Source of the DNA: Strongylocentrotus purpuratus
Lineage: Eukaryota > Echinodermata > Echinoidea > Camarodonta > Strongylocentrotidae
Assembly: GCF_000002235.5 (NCBI RefSeq)
Contig: NW_022145596.1
Coordinates: 5,080,352-5,144,351, forward strand
Length of the DNA: 64,000 bases
Reading direction: 5' to 3'
In this document: positions 25,670 through 36,079 of the stretch, one piece after another
How positions within the stretch are numbered: the stretch's first letter is position 1
Layout of the letters: each line of letters starts with the position of its first letter
Program-made: the position numbers and the translations under genes
The notes under the pieces: model-generated
Told to the model about the DNA's origin: nothing
The model's database searches: none
What the model saw: only the letters and a program-made list of their open reading frames with translations

Positions 25670-28600
25670 GGCATTTGAATATGTCCCATTGTCCCAAGCT
25701 AACCTTATGCCAATTTCATTTATCCTTTACATGAACCTACTACTACTAGGTCCATGTTCTCAAGAACACATTTCTTGGTGATGTCGAGGTGACAAGTTTG
25801 CGTGTGAATCACGAGATTCAATCAACATACCTTACGCCAATCTAAACACGACAGGATAATGGTAGCTCCAAAGTCCCCCCAAGAAGAACAAAAATTGACA
25901 TGAAATCATGAGAAACCCAAAACCACTCTCTCGCAAAGGCACAATACACGTGGTAGAGCGGCCAATCAACTGTACTTTTGTCGAATCTAGAAGGAGTTTC
26001 CCCAACTTTTTTCAAGTGAGAGAGAGAGAAAAAAATGAATCGTTTTTGCCCCTACAATTACTTCTCTTGGCTGCAATCCTTTTACTAAATTTCCCCTGAT
26101 ACCCATTGGAATGTGGCTTAGTTTCCATCAACATGTAACTTTCAATTATCATAATTTTCTGTACACTATTTCATTATGTTTTCGAAAGGGGCTCTGGGAA
26201 TCTTGCCAGGCACAAAAAAATACAATCTGTGGGGCGGGCCTTAACCCTGTCCTGAAGTTTAGAAGAATCGATTGAATAGTTAGGCTTCGACATGTTTTCA
26301 CATATTCATCATGTTCCTAGCCATTGTAAAAACAAATCTGATGTTTGACCTTTTCTTCCCTTACTTGTACTTTTTACCCCCTTCCCCTCTTTCTTCTTCA
26401 GATGTTCTCTCTTAGTCTCCCACTCTCCCTCTCCCCCTCTGTCTCTCTCTCTCTCTATCTTTTGTTTTCTCTCTCTCTACCCTCCCCTTCTCCGTTCCCT
26501 TCCACCGTTCTTCTCTGTCCAAAGTATAGCATGAATCACTTTTCATTTCTCTCCATTAAGTCACGGATTCGTAATTCTAAGTGCATTTAGTGAGTGTCTC
26601 ATGAAGTGTACTTGTACATCACATCATGCATACATTATCCTCATGTGATAATCTTTTAATATTCTCGTTTTTCTTCAATTATGTGCCCATGCATGTGATC
26701 AAGCATGCATGAATGACAACAAAAACATTATTTATAGAAATGCAAAACCGCGAACACAATGTGACAGCGAGCAACAACAACAAAAACAGAGGAAAAATAA
26801 TATGAACCAGTTTGTTCGAAATCATCGTATTATCGGAAGCATTGCGCTTTAGACATACACGGGAAAATTATTCTAGGTGCCATGAAACACCTGCGTACAT
26901 GAGGGAGTTCACTTTGACACCCCTCACACTGGTTAAGTGTCCCTTCTGATCTCCTAAGACCAATGAAGCAACGGTTGACCGCTATTTCAGATGCAGGTGC
27001 GCCATTGCTGAGCCCTCCCGAGCCCTCCTCATCAAGAAAATAAAGGGGAAAAAGATAAACATACGAGTAAGAACTCAGACCAGTAAGCTATTAAAAAAGC
27101 ATAATGAAGAAGGGAAAGAAGAAGAAAAAAGAAAGGAGTTTTATGAACAGTACGAATTAATAGTAAACGGAAAAAAGGAAAAAAAGTGAAAGGCGTAAAT
27201 ATTCTCAAAAAAATTGAAAAGCCGATAACACCAAAAAACGACAACAACAACACAATTATTTTCGCTTACAGAAGGAAGTTATGTATGTGAGGAGATGTTT
27301 AGAATCATGAAATAATTATAAACTTTGTGAATATTTCGACATTACAGCGCACTTGCAGAGCCTTCACAGCCCAAGATATGCTACATTTGATAATAATGAT
27401 GATACAAATAATACAAATAATACTAATAATAGTTATAATAGCTAGTTACCCATTTACACCTGGGTGGAGTGTGTCAAATGTTTATTAATGTATTGCCGTA
27501 GGAACCCCCACTATTTATTGACTGACAGTCAAGTTAATGAACAACTATACCACGACAACTCCACATCATTGTTCTTAACTCTCATTTAAATGTAATTATC
27601 CCTTCTCAATCATGTTATAAACGATCGTCGTACACGGAAAACATTAATCATCAGTTAGCAGGTGGACTGTGCAGCAGCTGTAGGTTATAATAATTAATTT
27701 AATAATTTCATCTATTGAGTATCGAAATGAAACAGCACACATGTGTCCAGATGAACTATATGATTTTTTTTTTCTCTCTCAGGTTTTCCGCCAAAGAAAG
27801 GTCACCTCACCAGAGCCTTCTTTAGCTCCTGCTTCATTTCTCTCTATCTTTAGCCTTCTCCTTCATTATGTATTATGATCCTACCAAGCCTGACATCATC
27901 CAAATAATTGGTTTTCTTCTTCCCCGTTTTCCATCCATCTTCTATTCTTAGGTGTCCCTGAGCATGATACTCCCCCCCCCCCGTGCCCTATCCTTTTTTC
28001 CTTTCGTCTCCAGATTGTTTTTCTCAAGCTTCTTTGTTCATTCATTCTTTCCAGCACTATCCAGCTCTTTTCCATTTTCCAATAGACTATATTATTATAA
28101 AGATACTAGAGTTGGTTTATTTCTATTTTCAGACCAGGCGTAAACTTAAATGATTCAATGATTGGAAGAATCTACAATAAAATGGAATTATAGTTTATTT
28201 ACTGAAATACCCAAGAGATCCAATGTTGACATGACAGTAAACGTAGATGGCGCTGTAACGATTTTACAAGGAAGTAGTTACGACCATCGCTATGATTGGT
28301 GAAACCTGTTGTTTGAATTGTGATAGATTTTACATCAAGTATTGGAAAGCAAACCATTTGGAAGGAAATTATTCACTTTCCACTGTGTTAAATGAAAGAA
28401 ATATCTTCCTCAATTTTAATAAAGTTTTACTGTATCCCCAGAGAGGTTCGATATTGAATGCGAAACACCCTTTCATCATTTCTGTTCAAGTTGAAATAGA
28501 CAAATACAAATATCTGTGAATCATTTTTTCAGCTTAAGTTGCTGAAAAATTAAATTTGGTAACTACGTCTCCTATCCCAGAAAAATGGTTAACATATGTT

Positions 28601-29077
28601 TCTGTTCTGGGGCTATTACCATGGTTGTTTTAGTGAAGAATGGCCAAACATCGAAGTTCATTGACCCCATTTCTAAAGATAGCAATCTTGGATAATACAG
28701 CATAGGAATATAATGATTTTGAACACATGTCATCAATACTTTGATTTAAAACACAGCAATAAGAAGACATGCTTTCCTAATTTAGTTTTGGCATCATGTA
28801 GCTGTATTCATTTGTAAAAACAGCTTTATATTAATTTCTCACCTTGGGTTGCCACCCTAACTCACTGATATTTCAACACCCACTGCTAGTAGAACGCTCC
28901 GAATTTCAGTAGAGGCTTAAAGAACTGTCTGATGCCCCTACCTCGGTAAACTTCATGCTATTATTATTAACTTTTTAAATAATACCTTTCGCTTTATTTT
29001 TAAATTTTCCATTAAAAAAAAAAGAAACACCATTATCTAATCATAATCTAACCTCCGTTATTCTCTTTCAAACACAG
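25670..29077. other. Non-coding DNA upstream of the INF2 coding exon
   Basis: No coding exon is recognisable. A CT microsatellite lies at about 26410-26480 and a C-run near 27972. If INF2 has a non-coding first exon it may lie here or further upstream. I see no CpG-dense promoter candidate that I could defend. Confidence 0.5.
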
Positions 29078-29238
29078 ATGCTGTGAACAAGACGCATTTT
29101 GTAGGGGCAAATTCCGAACTTCTATTTCCCGAGTTTGAATACATTTTACAAGCATTGACCTTTATATCGTCCGGAATGAGCTCGTTGAAAACCAGACAAT
29201 GATGACCTGGTGGATGACGACGAGGACGACGCGTTGCT
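29078..29238 (+). promoter_or_regulatory. INF2: INF2 5'UTR segment with upstream ORFs
   Basis: The exon appears to begin after a pyrimidine-rich stretch ending in CACAG (AG at 29076-29077), which looks like a splice acceptor. This would make the first INF2 exon non-coding and place it further upstream, as in human INF2 (from memory). The 161-bp leader has three ATG-initiated upstream ORFs: 29078-29086 (two codons), 29176-29202 (eight codons) and 29199-29246 (fifteen codons). The last overlaps the main ATG in another frame. The stop of the second overlaps the start of the third. These would be expected to lower initiation at 29239. The acceptor is inferred from sequence only; an unspliced transcript starting further upstream is the alternative. 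Confidence 0.55.
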
Positions 29239-29872
29239 ATGGCTGACGACGATGGTAGGAAGACTCCCACACAGCCTCTTGCCATACAGAGACGGCCTGT
29301 CATTCCCGATGTCCGTATCGAGAACGTCGACAAGGACGACGATGTCGAAGGGTCGTCACACGCAGACGACATCCTCTCCCGCAGCCCAGAAAGCGCGGGA
29401 GCCGCCGCCGCCGCTTCTGACGATGGCGTGAAACGAAATAGCGCCGCCGGTCGGTGGTTGCTCGTACGGTCGAGCATACACAAAGATCTACTGGGCTATG
29501 ACTCAGCTTCGGGTGAGAACAGTAATACAAGCAGTCCTGCGGAAGGCCCGGGCGATCCAAAGGGCCTTATCATTCTCATTCAGAGTGGTCCTTCCATTCA
29601 GAGCTATACGCGACTCAAGAGGCAGCTCAAACGCTGCGATCGCCAATGGATTTTACGATTCCTGGAGCTACACGGATTGGAATTACTTTACGTTTCCTTA
29701 GAGCGGCTCTGTGCTAACGCCAGTCCCGGCCGCCCTGGCCGTCGCTCCCTGAGCATCGCTGATGCCTTCGCGCAGATAGAGTGCGTCGCCTGCTTCAAGG
29801 CAGTAATGGATTCCCAAGCTGGTTTGGATTATATAATTGAGGATACCGAATTCACAAGAAAGTTGGCAAATG
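29239..29872 (+). CDS. INF2: INF2-like formin, first coding exon (residues 1-211)
   Basis: INF2 is a formin that nucleates, elongates and severs actin filaments, acting at the ER and in mitochondrial fission in vertebrates. This exon encodes its N-terminus. Residues 1-62 are a hydrophilic, Asp-rich leader with an alanine stretch (55-59). Residues 65-84 resemble the short helix before the vertebrate DID, with Trp73 matching vertebrate Trp11 as I recall it. From about residue 105 the armadillo-like DID begins, with SYTRLKRQL (122-130), WILRFLELHGLELL (137-150) and IADAFAQIECVACFKAVM (173-190) aligning to INF2. The ATG at 29239 has G at -3 and +4, and an in-frame TGA at 29215-29217 rules out an upstream extension within this exon. 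The exon ends at AATG|GTGAGT after one base of codon 212 (phase 1). It is richer in GC and CpG than its surroundings. Compared with human INF2 the N-terminus is about 60 residues longer. Another DID formin (DIAPH, FMNL) is unlikely because the next exon matches INF2 specifically. Confidence 0.93.
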
Positions 29873-30430
29873 GTGAGTCACACTGTTCCTTATCTCCTTG
29901 TAAACCTTATCAAACCATGTTACACATATCTGCATGATTATCCATTGTTTTTAAATCAATAGAAACTTTGTAACCATTAAAATTATCTATTACATCTCAA
30001 CGATTAAAAAGAAAACAATTATTGTAAGTAAATATCCATATTTAGTTTGCCACATGCAACGTTCTGAATGTCATCACAGACGAAATTTACTTTACCAAAG
30101 CATAGAGTTAAGCCTTGATAAAGGTATTAACTAAACACATGTACTGTCTCCTATTAAGTAAACATGACTTCCTCGAAAATATAAACTTTTTAAAAAGCTT
30201 AACGAGGAAGAACGGTTAAATAATGAAGTTGTCTCGTGCTAATACACACCAATTGTAACTAAATACTTTCAGTTTGACAAGCTGTGTTTTATGACAACCA
30301 GGGGCGTAGACAACGGGGGGGATGAGGGGGATGCATCCCCCCCACCTCACAAGGTGGGGGGGATGGCATGTACAATCATCCCCCCCCCCCAGGTTTTGGG
30401 GAATGATATTTGCTTACTTAATAAGTCATA

Positions 30431-30515
30431 ATGATGATAATAATAGTAATAATAATAATGATAACAATTATAATATTAATAATAATAATAATTATGATGA
30501 TGATAATAATAATCC
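30431..30515. repeat. (AAT)n/(GAT)n microsatellite
   Basis: Trinucleotide AAT and GAT repeats inside the outer MITE. The Asn- or Ile-rich open frames here are artefacts of the repeat. Confidence 0.9.
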
Positions 30516-30658
30516 TCATCATTATTGTAATTGTGTTTATTGTTATTAGCCGCATTCACACGGTGAAAGCCAATTCAGACGGTAAAAAAAAGAAAATCTT
30601 ACAAGTATTTTGTGGTTATCTTGTGGTTTGGAAACCACAAGATAACCACAAGATTAAA

Positions 30659-31099
30659 CAGGCGCGGATCTACGGGGGGGGGGGGTGTTTAGGGGGTTTA
30701 AACCCCCTTTGGGCGGCCCAAAAAACAAACAAAACAAAAAAAAGGGGAAAAAAAAGAAGAAAAAAAAAAGAAAGAAAAAAGAACGCACGCTGGAGAGAAA
30801 CCCTTTCAAGTGCAAATATTGTGAGAAGATATTCAACTCATCTGGTAACTTAACCAAACACATGATAACTCTGGATATAACTGTGTATTTAACTGTTACT
30901 TGATTTAAAAAGACGTTATCATGCACTGCTTTTTATGGTCTCCATTGTGTTAATAGATGCCAGGAAAACATCACTTACGGGGTTCAAATAAACACCCCCC
31001 AAAAAATCGGCTCGCCGCTTCGCGGCTCGTGGACGATGCTCCGCATCGTCATTATTTTGGTCAACCCCCCCCCCTTAGCAAAAAGCTAGTCCGCCCCTG
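30659..31099 (+). mobile_element. Nested non-autonomous element carrying a zinc-finger fragment, copy 1
   Basis: The left end CAGGCGCGGATC and the right end, inverted CAGGGGCGGACTA, bound 441 bp. The right 320 bp is nearly identical to the copy at 56495-56939. After G- and A-rich tracts it contains a decayed C2H2 zinc-finger segment, then two adjacent short stem-loops (about 31009-31050), then a C-run. Its flanks show no clear duplication. The terminus is hAT-like, but the superfamily is not proven. Confidence 0.75.
30784..30903 (+). pseudogene. C2H2 zinc-finger gene fragment (captured, broken)
   Basis: One frame reads FKCKYCEKIF, then SGNLTKHM, giving C-x2-C-x12-H (Cys codons 30811-30813 and 30820-30822, His 30859-30861). 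The second metal-binding His is replaced by Leu (30871-30873). The linker AGEKPF that should precede the finger is in another frame, so there is a frameshift between linker and finger. The frame stops at 30901-30903. It is therefore a non-functional relic of a single finger, presumably picked up from a host multi-finger gene. Confidence 0.75.
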
Positions 31100-32041
31100 A
31101 GTCATCCCCCCCAGGTGTACGAACCTGTCTACGCCACTGATGACAACCCATATGCTGTCTGTTTATTTATAAAAAAACAAAAAATAAAAGTTCTCGTTCT
31201 GCCCGATTGAATGATTTGCCGAAGGCGCCATGTAAAAAGGGAGAAGCCATTCTCGAAGTTCATCGTGTGTCGCGTGTCGTCCTATTGTCTTCGCTCCCGT
31301 ACCAATAAATTTCGGCGCCGTCCCCTTCCTCCCCTCACACGCACATATAGAATACGGTCCACGCAACAAGGGAACTAGGGAACATCAAAACTTTGAATTC
31401 AATTCACGAAAAGACAATTATCACTCCCACCTCTTTCTTAACAATCCGCCATTATTCAGAGATGTCACGATTCTGGTTTGTGGCCCGTGACTTGTCAAAG
31501 TAGCTCGCACGAATAAAACATAAAAGTACAATTCAAAAGTTAGGGATATCTATTCATGATCCACGCTCTATAGGTTACATTTACATGTCCCAATCAAAAA
31601 TGGCGCGCGATTCTGGGTTGTGTGGCGCCAGTTGCTAGCAGGCCTGTCAGCATTATGATACTACTAAAGAAAAATGTTTAAACAGGCAACAGATAGAATC
31701 AATACATTCATGTCCAATCAAAATGGCGCACAATTCTGGTTTATTTGGTGCACGTTGCGAACTTGTTGGCATTGAACTAATTTTAACAAAGTTGGTTCAT
31801 CTTATAAACATACTTTGCGACCTGAAATCATTTCTGAACATAAATGTAGAAGTTGCTATGGTAATATATCAATATTTAATAAATCAAAGTTAAACTTATG
31901 AAGTATATTGCCATATAGTATTGTTCTATTGTATTTGAACGTATAGTGTACGTTATTCCATTATTATTTTGTATAAGTACGTTGCATTCGAATCCGTCTC
32001 CCATTAACTACATTTTTTTTGTCCGTTTTTATCGGTCTAAA

Positions 32042-32255
32042 CACTATGAACATGACTGACAATGAGAGCGGACAAAATATACAGTTCCTCAGGTAGACAA
32101 AGGAACATCCCTTCACTGCTATTATGTAAAAATGTGTAGAACAGGTGTCACATGCATATTCACCTTTTTACATAATAGCTGTGAAGGGATGTTCCTTTGT
32201 CTACCTGAGGAACTGTATATTTTGTCCGCTCTCATTGTCAGTCATGTTCATAGTG
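32042..32255. mobile_element. Near-perfect fold-back: 91-bp arms, 32-bp loop
   Basis: The left arm 32042-32132 and right arm 32165-32255 are reverse complements except for one position (32117 against 32180). The outer ends are CACTATGAAC and its inverse, and both sides are flanked by AAA, compatible with a CACTA/EnSpm-type MITE with a 3-bp duplication, although AAA could be chance. As part of INF2 pre-mRNA it would fold into a long RNA duplex. It has no coding content of its own. Confidence 0.85.
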
Positions 32256-32942
32256 AAACGCGGTGTCTTTGTAAGATCAACAAGGGACGCCTTTGTAACA
32301 CTCTCCAACATTTTTTATAAGATTTCCTATTGTAAGACTTCGGAGATTGATCTTTGTAAATTTGGCTCATTTCATGTCGGTTTTCACATCTCCTGTATCA
32401 GAACGATCAGTTTAAATTGCTCGGGGGTTGTGACAGAGGAATTATTTTTTAAAAATCCCGATTTTGGGGGTCTTCTTTTTGTCAGCCATTGCAGATGGTG
32501 TCTTTATTTTGAGGCTGGTCTTCGCATGAACAATGCTTGGGTTGAATATGTGATGGATGACCCGTCTCCTAGAAGAAAAACAAGAAGAAAAGAAACCAAA
32601 TTGGATATCGGATTTTTCCATTTTTAGTGAAGAGTTGAATCATCCTTGAATACATGCAATCAAATGAGAGAGGCCTCGAAGGCGTGTAATTATCAAGTAT
32701 CAGGAGTATTGTGGGTTTTTCATGACTGAAAATAATGTCGAAAACATTGAATGCATGCACGGTTTTGAGTCATTTAGCTTTGGGTCAACTCTGATGATTG
32801 CTAAGATTTTATTCTTTATTAATCTCTGTAAACTTGATCTATGATTTGATTTAAAATTTAGATTGATAGACTTATAAGAGTGCACGTGATTTCCCTCTAC
32901 TCGCAGGCGGACAATATGACTAAGCTACAAACTGCAAACGTT

Positions 32943-33068
32943 ACGATGGTAGTTATGAATTAGGCCTTCCCCTCACTCTCTTACACGATGGTAGTTATGA
33001 ATTAGGCCTTCCACTCACCCTCTAACACGATGGTAGTTATGAATTAGGCCTTCCCCTCACCCTCTTAC
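32943..33068. repeat. 42-bp tandem repeat, three copies
   Basis: Copies start at 32943, 32985 and 33027 with ACGATGGTAGTTATGAATTA and differ at a few positions. Confidence 0.95.
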
Positions 33069-33535
33069 ATCATTGTTTTTTGTTTTAATATCATAGAGAT
33101 TTGCCATTGATTCGAATCTTTCACAATTCAATCTGAGTTTGATACTCACTTCAAATTCTAACCTTACGATTGATTGGAGAAATTGCGATTAATGTGGATC
33201 AATCGTATATCTCTTTAGCAAATCGCCCTAGCTGAGAAGGAGGGAGGGAGTTTTGGTTTAAGTTGGGATATCTAATAGCTAGTAACCTGGAAACTACCCG
33301 TATTAGGGTGCACCATCAAAGCTGCACAGGGTGCCCAGTAAGAGCTACGACCCCCGCTGCTCTCACCACGCTAACCGTCATGTCGTATTTATGTCCGAGT
33401 TCTCTTAACTTCTAAAATTGCAACTTTAGGAATTCATTAGAGATTCTAATTGGGTGCTTCACGTCAAATTGCGGTTTGGAAGAGTCTAGTTAATAGGACA
33501 TGCCATGTAGTAGAATTAGCCATACTTGTGTACTG

Positions 33536-33764
33536 CAGTGGGGTAGCTACATGGGACAAAGGAGGTACACGCCCCCATCAAATTGCAGGTAAAAAAAATG
33601 AAGATAGAAGTAGAAAAGGGGGAGGGGGAAAGGGAACATTCTCGGCAAACCTTTTTTTTTATACCCATCCCCGAATTGATGACCTCGTTGAGAATCTGAA
33701 TTTCATCAATCGAGTAATATTGGTGTCCCCTCTTAATAATGTCTGGTCTCGCACTACGCCGCTG
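33536..33764. mobile_element. Possible hAT-like MITE, 229 bp
   Basis: The left end is CAGTGGGGTAGC and the right end is the inverse of CAGCGGCGTAGT, with a G-rich interior. No convincing target-site duplication. Confidence 0.5.
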
Positions 33765-33769
33765 GTAAG

Positions 33770-36043
33770 TTAGAGAAGAATTTCATGACTTCTCTAATCA
33801 ACCGTCCATACCATTCTCGTCATACCAAATGTGTACATAAATCACAGAGTCGAACGTTCTATCATTCTAAAACTGTCATACTGCTATCTCTTTACGTTTT
33901 TTTAACGTTTCATTTTCGCGATGGCACTGGATTATGTTTTGTTAAGCTATCATGTGCTACATCCAAGGTCAGTTGATAATAGATGGTGACAGAATCAATG
34001 AATGTCGGCAAATAAAAGATAAACCATGCCGAGCTATCACGATGAATAGCATAAAAAGAGGAAGGTGGGTATATCAATAGTTTGGGGTAATCACAAAAAT
34101 AGGAACTGAAGTAAGTTCATTTTTATGACGTCTGTTCTGAGCTAAGTCCTTGCATTCTCGCTCTATCTTCTACGAGTTCAAAGGCAGCTGGAATGCAGAA
34201 GGAATACCTGAACGTGAAATACGACGCTGGTTTGGAAGAAAACAGCTTTTATTACAATTTAATAAGTTTCTTTGGTATACCGTGACCCGTGGCAAGGAGG
34301 CTATGTTTTCTGATGGGGACATTTGCCATGTGTTTCGCTTTGTCAGGTTAACTTCTGTGTTCGTCGCCGAAATATGAGATATTCTTACTGTTGTTGAGGG
34401 AAAGAATCCACCTACTCTCGCACATTATTATGATCACGTATCTCACGTTGCAATTGTAATCGGAGCATGCACTATCTCTTGAGGTTTGGGTTGCGTGCTA
34501 TTTATGATGACACCGTTTTGAGCCCTCGGGACTTACACATTCAAACACATGATCTATAAAGATTAAAGAGCATTAACCTTCTCAAAGAAAAGTGCCATTC
34601 GTTCTGTTGCCCCTGGGATTTTCCACCAAAATGTCCCTAATTATCTGGGCTAAGAAAGGAAAGATGGCGGAATGTGCGGGAGAGATGAATGTGGCTGGTC
34701 ACGTAGTTTGTGCTCTCGACATGTCGTCTAAAGTTTCGAACATTGTCTCATGCGCCAGTGTGCGTGATTCTAAAATGTTATGTCTTGTGATATAATTCCA
34801 TTTATTGACATATAAACCTACATTACATTATCAAACACAAACATGATATCTATGTTTGTTTACCTGCATATATAACGATAAACGATCAATATCATATCAT
34901 AACGTAACATTCTTTGCTTGCTCTCTTGTAGTAGGACGACATTTTAAGAAGAATAAGAAGAAGGAAAAAAACGAAAATGTTATCATAACCTTTCTTTTTG
35001 TTTAGTTGTCTGACATGTATGATTGTGCCCCCTCCCCTCCTTCCCCAACCCGGGGGCAAATAATCTTGGATCCACCCAAGATGATTTTGAAGACAAATAC
35101 ACCTTTTTCCTATATATATTAGCACAACGGAACACAACTAGACTTGTAAATCGAATAATTGAAATAAGTAACTATTTTGTGATCAAATGTTGGATTTTCC
35201 TATTTTTGAAAGAAGCAAACACTGATGCATCATATTCGCGTGTGAGGTGTTTGCACTAAAAGTACGTGTACCGTCACATTTGCAAATATCAATAAAACTA
35301 TCTGACATTTCCAATTCCCTAATGATTTACGCCACAAATGAATGATGTATTGCGGGTACTTTGAGTTGAACATCAGTACATACGGGCTTACACAATACAG
35401 TTTACTTAAGATATGTAGGGAAAAGGTGAACATATTCTACTTAGACTATACACACTACCAAAATGATAAAGAAACATTTAAAAGGTATATTTATTCATTA
35501 TCTTCATCGAATGTATAAGTGCTTGATAAATACGTTCATGAAATTCTGACTCATGGCATCTTTATGTTATGACTAGTAAAAACGTAAGTGTGTCATCAAA
35601 ATATACATTCATAGTCATAACTCTTCTAAGTGATCTTTCAAAGTCTATAGGTCCATTTTAACGACGTTACCACCATGTACCAACCTTTTCACGTATACCG
35701 ATAGTGGCATAGCCCGATTTCCGGTAATTGGGGGTTGGGGCACTGTTGTTCTAGGCGGGGGTAAATTTGAGGCAGCCGTGGAGGGTCTGGAAGCAAGTTA
35801 CCTTCTTTTCGTATTTTCTCTTTAGTTCTCGTTTCCCTTTCTATTTTTCTGTGACATTAAATTTGTCAACATGGGAAAGCACCGTCCTCGGACATATATA
35901 GCAAGTAGTAATTACTTGTAAAATACTTTTTATATCCAGCCGTTGCATTTGCAATTATCATGATGATTGAATTAAAGCTTAGAGAGTGAAAGAAAAACAT
36001 ATTTCTCTTTTCGTCTGCCGCTGTTTTCTCTCTTTCTCTTTCT

Positions 36044-36079
<36 letters not shown>

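Larger units (their letters stand above)
30299..31139. mobile_element. hAT-type MITE with 8-bp target-site duplication, hosting a nested element
   Basis: The left end is CAGGGGCGTAGACA; the right end is the inverted copy of CAGTGGCGTAGACA. Both sides are flanked by ATGACAAC (30291-30298 and 31140-31147), an 8-bp duplication as expected for hAT. Inside the left part are a perfect 16-bp palindrome (30326-30341), a 14-bp-arm hairpin (30334-30347/30352-30365), an (AAT)n tract and a 20-bp-arm hairpin (30610-30629/30632-30651). The element at 30659-31099 lies within it. Confidence 0.88.

Noticed and set aside
29210..29431. 73-codon frame overlapping the INF2 start
   Set aside because: It begins with GTG, not ATG, and is a shadow of the GC-rich INF2 exon.
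29058..29483. 141-codon minus-strand open frame
   Set aside because: Antisense shadow of the INF2 exon.
32145..32627. 160-codon open frame
   Set aside because: Its first third is an arm of the fold-back and the rest resembles no family; likely chance.
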